Positions 7,727-16,466 are shown, counted from the first letter of the stretch. The stretch is 45,488 bases of DNA from Oscillospiraceae bacterium (GCA_031270605.1 JAISXG010000093.1:1-45488); one strand, 5' to 3'. Made by a program: numbers and translations. Notes: generated from the sequence alone by a model not told the origin.

Positions 7727-8833
7727 TCAGCCAATACGTGTTTTTTGTTTCAGAGGCTTCAGTCCGTCCCCGCCGCCTGTCTGGGCGGAAAGCGAGCAGA
7801 TCAGCACCGCGCACAAAAAAAGCAGCGCCAGCGTTGCGGGCACGGAAACAGAAAATATCTGATAGGAAAACCGCAGCGCCACATCCTTTGCAATATCGCA
7901 CGGAAAAAAAGCAAGCAATATTTTCGCGACCCCGAAGGACAGTACACCTGAAAGGCAGCGAAACAGCAAAAATCTCAAATAAGGCATGCCGGTGCTCTGC
8001 ACAAACGGGAGCACCTGACAATGCACGCAAAAGCCGCCAAAGCCAACCAGCCCCGCAATCAGCGCCACATCGCCCTCTCTTGCGGCGGCTTGTGCCCCAA
8101 GCGTCACCTCCGCAAACAAAAAGACCAAGCGCCGCAACGGTTCTTCTTGCACAAGGTTCCCCAAAACGCTGACAAGGCAGGAAAACAAAATCATCCACGC
8201 GCAAATGGACAACATGGCGGGCACGGCATCCCCCACCGCGGCGGTAAACGCGTAGGCGATCGAGTCGTCGCCGGCCTCTTTTTGCCTCACAGGGCCTCTT
8301 TTTTCTGCCGGCACAGGCAACAAAATGCCTTGCACCATGCCGAGCAGCAGCATTGAAACGGTTGTCGCGGCAAACAGTACAAAACCCGCCCGCCTCGAGC
8401 CGAGCATCACCGCGCCCACCGCCGTCATTAAAAAAGCAGGCCCGGCGTTCACGCAAAAGCTCAGCAAGCGGTGCGCCTCTTTTTGAGCGATGCGCCCCTC
8501 TGCAAAAAGCTTTGCAGTCATGCGCGCTCCCACAGGGAAACCGCCGACCGCAGACAGCAAAATCACAATGCCGCATTCCCCCGGCAGCCCGAACAGGGTC
8601 CGCGTCACCGGGCGCATTGCCCTGCCCAACATGCCCGCAATAGCGGGGGAAGACAAAAAACCCGAAAGCGCCAAAAAGGGAAACAACGACGGAATCAGCA
8701 CGCCCGCGCAAATAGAAAGCCCTTTTTTCGCCCCTGCCGTCACCGCTTCGGGCATGGTTAACAATGCCGCCGCGCACAAACCCGCCACGGCAAACACAAA
8801 CAGAACTTTGGTTGATTTCATCAGCTTTTCCAT
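7727..8833 (-). CDS. ylbJ: Sporulation integral membrane protein YlbJ
   Basis: 368 residues, strongly hydrophobic, with about eight membrane segments and two gate-like (nucleoside-transporter-gate) repeats. Characteristic parts are GAKKGLSICAGVLIPSLFPFLALSGFL, LPGECGIVILLSAVGGFPVGARM and LVGFGGFCVHCQV. YlbJ is made in the mother cell under sigma-E and is needed for heat-resistant spores in Bacillus. The start could be 8833 or the Met at 8821; GAGGAT sits only 2 bases from the first and about 12 from the second. It is divergent from yqfC-yqfD, also mother-cell sporulation genes, so the shared upstream region probably carries sigma-E control for both. Confidence 0.9.
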   Translation of the reverse strand: MEKLMKSTKVLFVFAVAGLCAAALLTMPEAVTAGAKKGLSICAGVLIPSLFPFLALSGFLSSPAIAGMLGRAMRPVTRTLFGLPGECGIVILLSAVGGFPVGARMTAKLFAEGRIAQKEAHRLLSFCVNAGPAFLMTAVGAVMLGSRRAGFVLFAATTVSMLLLGMVQGILLPVPAEKRGPVRQKEAGDDSIAYAFTAAVGDAVPAMLSICAWMILFSCLVSVLGNLVQEEPLRRLVFLFAEVTLGAQAAAREGDVALIAGLVGFGGFCVHCQVLPFVQSTGMPYLRFLLFRCLSGVLSFGVAKILLAFFPCDIAKDVALRFSYQIFSVSVPATLALLFLCAVLICSLSAQTGGGDGLKPLKQKTRIG

Positions 8834-8865
8834 ATCCTCAATATATGCATGGCACGTACACCTTC

Positions 8866-8890
8866 ATGCCTGCAAATGCGCGGCAGGCAT
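8866..8890. repeat. Inverted repeat in the ylbJ/yqfC divergent promoter region
   Basis: ATGCCTGC (8866-8873) and GCAGGCAT (8883-8890) form a perfect 8-base inverted repeat with a 9-base centre. It could be a regulator site or a hairpin. Confidence 0.5.
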
Positions 8891-8918
8891 AAACATTTCA
8901 CCGGCCGCGCTGTTTTTC

Positions 8919-8947
8919 GCATGTTTACCCGCGCGCCGTCATATGAT
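8919..8947 (+). promoter_or_regulatory. Candidate sigma-E promoter of yqfC-yqfD
   Basis: GCATGTT (8919-8925), 14 bases, CATATGAT (8940-8947) resembles the sigma-E pattern (KMATATT, 14-15 bases, CATACAMT). It lies about 37 bases before the yqfC start, as expected for mother-cell control. Inferred from sequence only. Confidence 0.5.
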
Positions 8948-8983
8948 TAAAAATGAAACAACAGCGAAAGGACAGGAGAACCG

Positions 8984-9292
8984 ATGGCAAGAAAAGCAAA
9001 GCCGCAAAAGCAGCGCCGGATTTTGTCTGCCGAAAACATAGCGAAAGCCTTCGCAAGTGAAATAGACGCCCCCATCGCCGCCGTTCACGGCATGTCGCAC
9101 ATTGAAATTTCAGGCAATAACGAAGCCGTGGTGCAAGGCTGCCAGGGGGTTTTGGAATATAACGAAAACTGCATTCGTCTCAATCTGGGCAGGCGCGCGG
9201 TGGAGTTTCGCGGCACAGACCTCGTGATGCGCTCGTTCACTGTGGATCAGGCCGTTGTCGAGGGAGTTTTCGCGTCCATCAGCTTTTCTTGA
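8984..9292 (+). CDS. yqfC: Sporulation protein YqfC (YabP/YqfC family)
   Basis: 102 residues with the family order: a basic N-terminus (MARKAKPQKQRRI), then a compact beta-rich domain with HIEISGNNEAVVQGCQGVLEY, the core IRLNLGRRAVEFRGTDL and a final VEGVFASISF strand. YabP/YqfC proteins are sporulation-specific and encoded before yqfD in Firmicutes. GGACAGGAG just upstream gives the start. The 54-base gap to yqfD supports one operon. The biochemical role is not established; mother-cell expression and a role in mid-to-late sporulation are known for homologues. Confidence 0.9.
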   Translation: MARKAKPQKQRRILSAENIAKAFASEIDAPIAAVHGMSHIEISGNNEAVVQGCQGVLEYNENCIRLNLGRRAVEFRGTDLVMRSFTVDQAVVEGVFASISFS

Positions 9293-9346
9293 TCCGTCAT
9301 GAAATTTATGGACGATTTTCAGAACCAGAATGAAGGATGATGTAAG

Positions 9347-10534
9347 ATGCTCTTTATACGCTTGATACGGTTTTTTATGGGATATGTGATGTTCACCGCA
9401 AAGGGCGGTTTTCCCGAGCGGTTCATCAACCTGTGCGCAAACAGCATGGTACCGCTTTGGGATGTAAAATGCACAAGCACCGAGCTGCGGGCATGCACCA
9501 CCATCAAGGGCTACAAAAGCATCCGCCGCCCCGCACGCAAATCGGGCATGCTCCCCCACATCTCAAACAAAAAGGGACTGCCCTTTTTTCTCAACCGTTA
9601 CCGCCGCAGGGCCGGCCTGCTCGCCGGCGCGGCAATTGCCCTTGTAATCATAGGACTCCTGTCATCCATGCTGTGGACAATTGAGATCACCGGCAACGAG
9701 AAAGTGGAAAACGAAGAAATCCTCTTGGTCCTTGAAGAGCTGGGTGTGAAAAAGGGCGTTTTCAAAGCCTCCATTGACACAACGTGGGTTGAAGAGCGGC
9801 TGCTTGAAACCTTCACAGAAATTTCGTGGTCGGCGCTCAACATCCTCGGCAGCAAAGCGACGCTTGAGGTGCGCGAACGGGTCGAGCCCCCTGAAATGTT
9901 TGACAGCAGCTCACCCTGCAACATCATTGCCTCGCAGGACGGAGAAATTGTAAAAATCGAGGCATCCTCCGGCAATCCCGCCGTGCAGCCCGGCTCGGCC
10001 GTGGTAAAGGGCGATTTATTGATCAGCGGCGTGCTGCAAAGCAAATACCATGTGCTTTATGTGCATGCGAAAGGCACAGTGCTTGCACAGACCAAACGGC
10101 AAATCGAAAGCCGGACAGAAAAGCAGTTTTCAGGGCAAAACATCGGCGAAGAAAAGCTGCGCAGCACGCTCTATCTGTTTGGCATCCGCATTCCGCTCGG
10201 CAAAGCGGCAGAAGAATATGACGAATATGCAAACAATGAGTCCTTCCTTGTGGCGGCGGACACAGTGCTGCCCATTGGCGTCATTCGCGAACGCTACAGC
10301 ACCTTTGCGGCGGTTTCAACCCCACTTTCAGATGACAGGGCCGCGCTCATCAGCATGGCAAACTATTATTATGAATATAAGGAAGCCTTGGGGGACGCTG
10401 AAATTCTTTCTTCCGACCTGCAAATGGCGCAGGAGGCCGGGGCCTGTGTCATCAAAGGCTCTTACCGGGCTGAAGAAAGCATCGGCGCCGAGCAGCCCTT
10501 TGAGGTTGAAACACGGCCCAACGCAGGGAATTGA
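9347..10534 (+). CDS. yqfD: Sporulation protein YqfD (stage IV)
   Basis: 395 residues. The N-terminal cytoplasmic part has the family motif VPLWDVKCTSTEL and basic residues. One membrane segment (about 90-110, GLLAGAAIALVIIGLLSSML) follows, then WTIEITGNEKVENEEILLVLEELGVKKG, close to the family consensus, and a large outer domain with AVVKGDLLISGVL. YqfD is conserved in spore formers and required for sporulation in Bacillus; its molecular activity is not known. AAGGATG lies 10 bases before the ATG. It is the second gene of the yqfC-yqfD unit. A frequent neighbour, phoH, is absent here, since a terminator follows immediately. Confidence 0.92.
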   Translation: MLFIRLIRFFMGYVMFTAKGGFPERFINLCANSMVPLWDVKCTSTELRACTTIKGYKSIRRPARKSGMLPHISNKKGLPFFLNRYRRRAGLLAGAAIALVIIGLLSSMLWTIEITGNEKVENEEILLVLEELGVKKGVFKASIDTTWVEERLLETFTEISWSALNILGSKATLEVRERVEPPEMFDSSSPCNIIASQDGEIVKIEASSGNPAVQPGSAVVKGDLLISGVLQSKYHVLYVHAKGTVLAQTKRQIESRTEKQFSGQNIGEEKLRSTLYLFGIRIPLGKAAEEYDEYANNESFLVAADTVLPIGVIRERYSTFAAVSTPLSDDRAALISMANYYYEYKEALGDAEILSSDLQMAQEAGACVIKGSYRAEESIGAEQPFEVETRPNAGN

Positions 10535-10544
10535 CCGAAAAACA

Positions 10545-10584
10545 AAAAGCCCGCTCAGGCTTCACAAAGCCTGAGCGGGTTCTG
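10545..10584. terminator. Bidirectional terminator between yqfD and the P-type ATPase gene
   Basis: CCCGCTCAGGCTT (10550-10562) and AAGCCTGAGCGGG (10567-10579) form a perfect 13-base stem. The minus strand continues with CTTTTTG, the plus strand with TTCTG, so it serves the ATPase gene best and yqfD probably. Confidence 0.85.
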
Positions 10585-10604
10585 CTCTGCAAATACAAAC
10601 GCTC

Positions 10605-13367
10605 TTATGCGCGTGCCTTTCTTTTGGCATGTGCCCTCTGGAAGGTTTTAATAAACTCAACAATCGGAATCACGAGAACGGCCAGACCGAGAGAGACGAA
10701 ATATTCCATCCAATTAATCGGCGTGAAGCCAAAGGCCTCTGCGATAAACGGAACTTCAATAACAAGGGTGGTGGAAACCAACGAAGCCAGCATTGCGAAA
10801 TAAAGGTATTTGTTATGGCTGCCCTTCACGCCCATGACGACGACAGAGCCGCGCTGTGAACGCATGTTGAAGGAGTGGAATATTTCACACATGGACATGG
10901 TCAAAAACGCCATCGTCATGCCCTCGTTGGATTCGGCAATGCCAAACCATTTAAAATGAGCCCAAAACTCCGGCCAGCTGAATGCGGTACCGGCCGCAAG
11001 CAAGGCATCCCGAATTTCCACAGCCTCGCCGATATAAAACGCAAAAACGGTCAAAACCGTGACAAGAATGCCCTGATACAGCACATCGATGCCCAAACCG
11101 TTTGAGAACACGCCGTCGTTGGCGCCGCGGGGCTGCCTGCGCATGATGTTGTGCTCGGGCTTTTCCATGCCCAGAGCGAGAGCCGGGAAGCTGTCCGTCA
11201 CAAGGTTGATCCACAGCAAATGCACAGGTTTCAGGATCACAAAATCCATCATTGTAGCAAAGAAAATGGAGAGTACTTCTGAAAGATTTGAGCCGAGCAG
11301 GAACTGGATCGCCTTGCGGATGTTGTCATAGATCCGGCGGCCTTCCGAAACGGCGGAAACGATCGTGGCAAAGTTATCGTCCGCCAGCACCATGTCGGCA
11401 ACGTTTTTCGTGACGTCCGTGCCGGTGATGCCCATGCCGATGCCGATATCGGCATTTTTGATCGAGGGCGCGTCGTTCACGCCGTCGCCGGTCATGGCCG
11501 TCACATAACCCTTCTTCTTCCATGCCGTTACGATTCTGGTTTTATGCTCGGGCTGCACACGGGCATACACAAACACATTCGTGACCCTTTTCTCAAACTC
11601 CTCGTCAGTCAAATGCTCAAGCTCGGCGCCTGTTAACGCGCCTGTTTCATCCTGGATAATATCCAGCTCTTTTGCGATGGCGATCGCGGTTTCCCTGTGG
11701 TCGCCCGTTATCATAATGGGAGTGATGCCCGCGCCCCGGCATTCGACAATCGCGTCTTTCACCTCGGGGCGGACGGGGTCGATCATGCCCGTCATGCCGA
11801 TAAAGGTCAGCCCGTTTTCAAGGTCCGCCGGTTCAAAAGATGCAGGAACCGCGCTGAGGGTTTTAAACGACGCGGCGAGCACACGCAGCGCCCTACCGCC
11901 CATCGCCTTTTGCGCTGCAAGGATCTGCGCGCGGATTTCATCCGTCAGCGGCACGACCTTGCCGTTGATTTCTGCGCTGACGCATTTTTTCAAAATTTCG
12001 TCGGGCGCGCCCTTTGTGAACTGGATCACATTGCCGTTTTCGGCGAACCGGTGCACCGTAGACATCATCTTTCTGCCGGAGTCAAAAGGCGCCTCACCCA
12101 AGCGTGGGCAAGTGGCCTCCAAATCACCTTTCAAAAGGCTCAGCTTTTTCGCATAGGCAACAAGCGCCGCTTCGGTCGGCTCGCCCACGACCGCGCCGGT
12201 TTCGTCGATGCGCGCGTCGGAGCACAGCGCCATGGCCGTCGCCAGCTTGCCTTCGTCCGTGCCGTAATGGTCGACCACCGTCATCACGTTCTGGGTGAGC
12301 GTACCGGTTTTGTCAGAGCAAATGATCTGCGCGCAGCCGAGCGTTTCAACAGCCGTGAGCTTTCGGATAATGGCGTGCTTTCTGGACATATTCGTAACAC
12401 CCACCGAAAGCACGATCGTCACGACCGCCACAAGCCCTTCGGGAATCGCCGCAACCGCAAGGCTGACGGCAACCATAAAGCTGTCAATAAAAATGCTGAA
12501 ATCAAATACACCGTCATGAATCAGCGTGCCGCCTCTCCACGCCATAAACACATTAAAAGCAAAAATAAAAACACAAACGCCGATAACGATTTTTGTGAGC
12601 GCGCGGCTCAGCTGCGAAAGCTTGATCTGCAAGGGTGTCAGGCCCTCTTCGGCCTGCGCGATCGCGTCCGCGATCTTGCCCATTTCGGTGTCCATGCCCG
12701 TGCCGACAACAACGGCCTTGCCGCGCCCGAATACCACAACGCTACCCATATAAGCCATGTTTTTGCGGTCGCCCAGGGGCACCTGCTTTTTATCGCCCAA
12801 GCTCTCGACCATTTTCGTGACGGGGAACGACTCGCCCGTCAATGCGGCCTCCTCGATTTTCATGCTCGTGCACTCAAAAATGCGGCAGTCGGCGGGAACT
12901 GCGTCGCCGGCCTCCAGAATAATCACATCGCCCACAACAAGGTCTTCGCTCTTCACGTTCACGATTTTGCCGTCACGCAGGGTTTTAGTCGTCGCGGCCG
13001 ACATCTCCTGCAAAGCCTCGATCGCCTTTTCGGCCTTGCTCTCCTGATAAACGCCGAGAATGGCATTGATCACAACAACGGCAAGAATGATGATGACGTC
13101 CGTGGGGAATTCCTTTTCATGCAAACCTGAAAGATTGTTATAAATCACAAGTCCTGCCGAGATCGCGGCCGCAACAAGCAAAATGACGATCATCGGGTCT
13201 TTCATTTGATTGAAAAAGCGTTTGATCGCGGAGTCCTTCTCAGCCTCTTTCAGCTTGTTTTTTCCGTTCGCGGCAAGGCGGGCCTCCGCCTCTTCGGCAC
13301 TCAGGCCCTCCGCCGTGCTTTTGACCTCAGAAAAAACGGTTTGCGCAGTTTTCAGATAAAAATCCAT
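10605..13367 (-). CDS. Cation-transporting P-type ATPase, Ca2+ (PMCA/SERCA-like) class
   Basis: 920 residues, normal for type IIA/IIB pumps. In order: the N-terminal cation_ATPase_N domain (TVFSEVKSTAEGLSAEEAEARL), M1-M2, the actuator motif LTGES, M4 with VAAIPEGL, phosphorylation site CSDKTGTLTQN (Asp352), the nucleotide domain, hinge MTGDGVNDAPSIKNADIGIGMG, M5 NLSEVLSIF, M6 WINLVTDSFPALALGME and C-terminal helices. Glu in PEGL plus Asn/Asp in M6 fit a Ca2+ pump; Mn2+ transport is possible because its leader carries a yybP-ykoY element. It likely exports Ca2+ or Mn2+ at the cell membrane. AAAGGAAC before 13367 sets the start. Confidence 0.92.
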   Translation of the reverse strand: MDFYLKTAQTVFSEVKSTAEGLSAEEAEARLAANGKNKLKEAEKDSAIKRFFNQMKDPMIVILLVAAAISAGLVIYNNLSGLHEKEFPTDVIIILAVVVINAILGVYQESKAEKAIEALQEMSAATTKTLRDGKIVNVKSEDLVVGDVIILEAGDAVPADCRIFECTSMKIEEAALTGESFPVTKMVESLGDKKQVPLGDRKNMAYMGSVVVFGRGKAVVVGTGMDTEMGKIADAIAQAEEGLTPLQIKLSQLSRALTKIVIGVCVFIFAFNVFMAWRGGTLIHDGVFDFSIFIDSFMVAVSLAVAAIPEGLVAVVTIVLSVGVTNMSRKHAIIRKLTAVETLGCAQIICSDKTGTLTQNVMTVVDHYGTDEGKLATAMALCSDARIDETGAVVGEPTEAALVAYAKKLSLLKGDLEATCPRLGEAPFDSGRKMMSTVHRFAENGNVIQFTKGAPDEILKKCVSAEINGKVVPLTDEIRAQILAAQKAMGGRALRVLAASFKTLSAVPASFEPADLENGLTFIGMTGMIDPVRPEVKDAIVECRGAGITPIMITGDHRETAIAIAKELDIIQDETGALTGAELEHLTDEEFEKRVTNVFVYARVQPEHKTRIVTAWKKKGYVTAMTGDGVNDAPSIKNADIGIGMGITGTDVTKNVADMVLADDNFATIVSAVSEGRRIYDNIRKAIQFLLGSNLSEVLSIFFATMMDFVILKPVHLLWINLVTDSFPALALGMEKPEHNIMRRQPRGANDGVFSNGLGIDVLYQGILVTVLTVFAFYIGEAVEIRDALLAAGTAFSWPEFWAHFKWFGIAESNEGMTMAFLTMSMCEIFHSFNMRSQRGSVVVMGVKGSHNKYLYFAMLASLVSTTLVIEVPFIAEAFGFTPINWMEYFVSLGLAVLVIPIVEFIKTFQRAHAKRKARA

Positions 13368-13539
13368 GGTTCAGTTCCTTTCCTTTTTATACTGATTTTC
13401 CCGATAAAAAACATTGAAGCCACACGGCACTGTATAATAATATTGACAGGTTTTTTACAGGAAATCAGCATGAATCTGCTCGTCAGATTATCGGTATCCT
13501 CCCATATAAAAAGGGCAACGCCTTCACGATTCAAGCAAT

Positions 13540-13735
13540 AAAAAAAACTCCTGCGGCGTATCGGACCAGCCGCTTCACAGCAGCTGAAAGCCAACACATC
13601 GCATGAGTCTGGTTTTTTCATCCAAGCCAGAGCCCCGAAGAGCTCAAGATGTTGAACTTGAACCGCCGCAAAAAGCCACAGCCAAAAAACATAGCTGAAA
13701 ATCTTGCTTGCAGGCGCTAACTACTCCCTCATGGA
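13540..13735 (-). promoter_or_regulatory. yybP-ykoY (manganese) riboswitch of the P-type ATPase
   Basis: On the minus strand the aptamer opens CATGAGGGAGTAG (13733-13721) and closes with CCAGACTCATG (13612-13602). CATGAG and CTCATG pair, bringing together the conserved GGGAGUAG and CAGAC loops that form the Mn2+ site in this class. A GAGCTC-TTCG-GGGCTC hairpin lies in the closing leg. Downstream, GCGGC/GCCGC arms (13573-13569 and 13557-13553) and TTTTTTTT (from about 13548) form a terminator as expression platform. P-type cation ATPases are known targets of the class. The bases around the 3' conserved leg differ somewhat from the commonest form. Confidence 0.75.
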
Positions 13736-13754
13736 CATAAAATGTTGTAACGGT

Positions 13755-13783
13755 ATGGTAACATACCCCCCAGTAAAAGTCAA
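13755..13783 (-). promoter_or_regulatory. Promoter of the riboswitch-ATPase transcript
   Basis: TTGACT (13783-13778), 17 bases, TACCAT (13760-13755) on the minus strand, about 22 bases ahead of the aptamer. Confidence 0.75.
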
Positions 13784-13870
13784 CAAGCTTTGCAGAATAT
13801 TAAAATAATTTTGTATAGGTTGACCAAAAACAGCAACATTCATTTATGCAGTACGACAAGTGTCGACTCT

Positions 13871-14620
13871 TTATTTCGCCAAACCTTTTTTGACATCCGC
13901 AATTTCTGCTTCACGCGAATCAAGCGCATCCACAATTTGCTGCCGCACGACCGGCGCAAGCGCCTTGATTTCATGGCGGGTCTTGCCTTTGTTTTCGATT
14001 GCCGGCAAAATTTTCACACAAATTTCCGTCTTTCGAATACGATGGTGCTCCTCCCACATTTTAGATGTGCCCTCAATGGCCACAGGCACAATGGTCACAC
14101 CGGTCTTTTCGGCAATTTTAAAGGCGCCGCCCTTAAATTCGCCGACTTGCCCGTCTTTGCTTCTTGTGCCCTCGGGGAACAGCACCATGCTCTTTCCCTC
14201 TTTAATTTTGTCACACGCGGCCGAAATTGCGGCGGCGGCCTTTCTCGGATTATCACGGTCAACAAAAATGCAGCCCAAAATATTCATCCATGTTTTCACA
14301 ATCGGAATTTTCGCCGCCTCCTGCTTAATCACAAAGCCGCAGGGTTCACGCATTAAAATCATCACGGCCACGTCCATGATGCTCTGGTGGTTCGGCGTGT
14401 ATAAGACCGCGCCCTCCTTGGGAATATTTTCAAACCCCTCAATTGTGAGCTTCACGCGCGCCAGACGAAACATGCGGCGCACCACATTGCCCGCCACCCT
14501 TTTCAAAAACTCGTTTCGCTCCTCTGCCAAACCCTTCTCCTCGAGCTTGCGCGCTTTCATCACAAGCGGGGTCGCGCAAAGACCATAAACTCCAAGAACC
14601 AAAAACCAAAGCACTGTCAT
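13871..14620 (-). CDS. plsC: 1-acyl-sn-glycerol-3-phosphate acyltransferase (PlsC family)
   Basis: 249 residues, membrane-associated, transfers an acyl chain to lysophosphatidic acid in phospholipid synthesis. The N-terminal hydrophobic segment (MTVLWFLVLGVYGL) precedes the acyltransferase block TPNHQSIMDV (the HX4D motif, His78/Asp83). Next come IPIVKTWMNILGCIFVDRDN and the substrate motif LFPEGTRSKDG, then VTIVPVAIEG. GGGAAGG about 8 bases before 14620 supports this start; the frame is open further upstream without a better site. A riboswitch-driven ATPase transcript starts just downstream, so the gene appears to be transcribed separately. Acyl-donor type (acyl-ACP or acyl-phosphate route) cannot be told. 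Confidence 0.9.
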   Translation of the reverse strand: MTVLWFLVLGVYGLCATPLVMKARKLEEKGLAEERNEFLKRVAGNVVRRMFRLARVKLTIEGFENIPKEGAVLYTPNHQSIMDVAVMILMREPCGFVIKQEAAKIPIVKTWMNILGCIFVDRDNPRKAAAAISAACDKIKEGKSMVLFPEGTRSKDGQVGEFKGGAFKIAEKTGVTIVPVAIEGTSKMWEEHHRIRKTEICVKILPAIENKGKTRHEIKALAPVVRQQIVDALDSREAEIADVKKGLAK

Positions 14621-14746
14621 ACCGTTACCTTCCCTTTCGGTGTTTATCATAAACTGCCGGATTTGAGCCCGAAACATCCAAGGATATATTCGCCATGTTC
14701 AGCGGCATCCAAAATATAGTATTCAAAAAATACCATTCTTTATTCA

Positions 14747-15505
14747 TCATATGTCAAGCACAACTTCAACCGGGCAATGGTCGGAGCCCATGATTTCCGG
14801 GTGGATGGACGCATCCATGATTTTGCCTTTGAGCGCGCCGGAGACCACAAAATAGTCAATCCGCCACCCGGCGTTGTTGATTCTCGCGTTATAGCGGTAG
14901 GACCACCACGAATACGCGCCCTCCACGTCGGGGTAGAGATGGCGGAACGTGTCCACGAACCCGGCGTCCAACAGCGTTTGAAACTTGCCCCGCTCCTCGT
15001 CCGTGAACCCGGCCTTGCCGCGGTTCGGCTTGGGGTTTTTGAGGTCGATTTCTTTGTGCGCCACGTTCAGGTCGCCGCAGAACACAACGGGCTTTTCCTC
15101 CTCAAGCTTTTGCAAATAGGCCAGAAACGCGTCCTCGCAGTCCATGCGAAAGGCAAGGCGCGACAAATCCTCTTTGGCGTTCGGCGTATATATCGTCAGC
15201 AAAAAATAATCGCGAAACTCAAGGGCAATCACGCGCCCTTCCGCATCGAACTCGGGAACGCCGATGCCGTAGCGCACCGAAAGCGGCGCTTCTTTTGAAA
15301 AAATCGCCGTGCCGGAATAGCCCTTTTTCTCGGCATAATTCCAAAACATATAATAACCGGGCAGCTCCAGCTCTATCTGGCCCTCTTGCAGCTTGATTTC
15401 CTGCAAACAAAAGGCGTCCGCGTCAAGGCTTTGAAAAACGTCGGTAAAGCCCTTGCCCACAACGGCCCGCAGCCCGTTAACATTCCATGAAATAAATTTT
15501 TTCAC
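14747..15505 (-). CDS. xth: Exodeoxyribonuclease III
   Basis: 252 residues from the chosen GTG start. It is an AP endonuclease/3'-5' exonuclease of base excision repair, with all core motifs: [16 protein letters not shown] (metal-binding Glu36), [33 protein letters not shown] (catalytic Asp/Asn), [30 protein letters not shown] and MGSDHCPV. The start is uncertain: the same frame has GTG at 15517 (overlapping AAAGGGG), TTG at 15511 and GTG at 15505. The last gives [11 protein letters not shown], like most homologues, with the GGGG 11 bases away. It is probably a single-gene unit. Confidence 0.94.
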   Translation of the reverse strand: MKKFISWNVNGLRAVVGKGFTDVFQSLDADAFCLQEIKLQEGQIELELPGYYMFWNYAEKKGYSGTAIFSKEAPLSVRYGIGVPEFDAEGRVIALEFRDYFLLTIYTPNAKEDLSRLAFRMDCEDAFLAYLQKLEEEKPVVFCGDLNVAHKEIDLKNPKPNRGKAGFTDEERGKFQTLLDAGFVDTFRHLYPDVEGAYSWWSYRYNARINNAGWRIDYFVVSGALKGKIMDASIHPEIMGSDHCPVEVVLDI

Positions 15506-15861
15506 CTTCAAATGCACCCCTTTGCCCGGCTCGTGTTTTCAAGGGAACCTCTGATTCATCAGAGCTTCCCAGGCACAAGCCCGTATCACATTCGGTTTTT
15601 CATTGTATCATGAATCTGTGAACAAATAAATAAAAATCCACACAAAAAATAAACTTAGAGGTTTTCAGACAATTTGTCCATTATATAGCCAATTATAAAT
15701 CTGCAACCGCCGCCTCGGCCGGAACATGGCCGTGACGGCGGATTACTTTATCTGCGCGGTATTAGAACATGTCTTTGAACCCCCGACCTGCACAATTTTT
15801 GAGTCTTTTTCCGTCGGACAAGGCGCTAAAATTCGGCCATATTGCGAGTTTCAATACACAC
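15506..15861. other. Intergenic stretch with two hairpins and a repeat-like segment
   Basis: No gene is apparent. GGGAA-C-CTCTGAT (15543-15555) pairs with ATCAGAG-C-TTCCC (15558-15570). CCGCCG...CGGCC (15707-15720) pairs with GGCCG...CGGCGG (15728-15741), a possible terminator for the minus-strand cassette. The segment 15790-15830 shares GTCTTTTTCCG followed by a similar ACA..GCGC pattern with the palindromic element at 23862-24027, so it may be a decayed repeat copy. Confidence 0.45.
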
Positions 15862-16170
15862 TCAGGAAATATCCCTCAGCACGCTTTGCTGCGGGAGCAC
15901 GAGCGAGTCCAACAAGAAGCGCGCGCCGAACTGAAAGCCCTCAATGAAGCGGTTTTTCTCGCTGAATGCAAGCAATTCGATTTGGGCGTTCATGAGTTGT
16001 GAAAAAAGATGCTGTTCTTCCGCCGTTTCAGGGAGGGCTTGGAGAAAAGTTGTCAGCTTTTCTTCGTTGTCCCCAATAATGCGAACGAATTTTGCGTATT
16101 GTGAATTGCGGTCAAAGCATTTCTCAACGGGTCGGAGGTTTCCGTAGTAAAGCTCTTCCAAAATATTCAT
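15862..16170 (-). CDS. DUF6809-like small protein
   Basis: 102 residues, helical, matching a small Clostridia-specific family (DUF6809). It opens MNILEELYYGNLRPVEKCF, with a middle helix around DNEEKLTTFLQAL and an end FIEGFQFGARFLLDSLV. Function is unknown. Its ATG overlaps the stop of the upstream small gene (ATGA at 16170-16167), so the two are translationally coupled. It is the last gene of a minus-strand cassette of small genes (15.86-17.28 kb). Family members are often found on or near mobile elements and in gut Firmicutes genomes; that link is remembered, not tested. Confidence 0.75.
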   Translation of the reverse strand: MNILEELYYGNLRPVEKCFDRNSQYAKFVRIIGDNEEKLTTFLQALPETAEEQHLFSQLMNAQIELLAFSEKNRFIEGFQFGARFLLDSLVLPQQSVLRDIS

Positions 16171-16466
16171 AGCCGTACCTCGTTTCCGTTCAGAAAGCCG
16201 ATCAGGTGAAAGCAGTCGTGCAGTCCCTGCAAATAGGCCCCCGTGATTTCATAGCCGGTTTTCTGTATTTCACCCTCACAGTGTTCATGGATGGAGACGC
16301 CCCCGTTTTGCTCAAGCTTTTGCAGCAGCACAGCAATCGCCTGCACGCGCGCTTTCTGCTGACGCACGACCGCTTGATATTCAGGATTGTGTTTGAGGTT
16401 TTGAAAAACAAGGTCTTCCCGTTCGGCAATCAGGGCACGCACGGCGATTCGGGTCAGGTTATTCAT
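16167..16466 (-). CDS. Small helical protein coupled to the DUF6809-like gene
   Basis: 99 residues, almost entirely alpha-helical (MNNLTRIAVRALIAEREDL, then QQKARVQAIAVLLQKLEQNG, ending GAYLQGLHDCFHLIGFLNG). The closing pattern (aromatic-rich ...YLQGLHDCFHLI) recalls that of the DUF6809 partner, suggesting two divergent members of one fold that may form a heterodimer. AAGGAAG on the minus strand sets the ATG. It lies 177 bases downstream of the first RHH gene. No function is known. Confidence 0.65.
   Translation of the reverse strand: MNNLTRIAVRALIAEREDLVFQNLKHNPEYQAVVRQQKARVQAIAVLLQKLEQNGGVSIHEHCEGEIQKTGYEITGAYLQGLHDCFHLIGFLNGNEVRL

Noticed and set aside
8833-8848. CATATATT as a sigma-E -10 box for ylbJ
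   Set aside because: It would place the transcription start on the start codon region, leaving no room for the ribosome site unless the start codon is further in; not strong enough to annotate.
11697-13130. 477-codon open frame on the plus strand inside the P-type ATPase gene
   Set aside because: It is a shadow of the ATPase gene: no ribosome site, and the composition follows the complement of a coding strand rich in GC third positions.
10605-13367. Calling the pump a magnesium transporter (MgtA)
   Set aside because: The M4 PEGL and M6 NLVTD motifs fit Ca2+ pumps better; MgtA-specific features were not seen.
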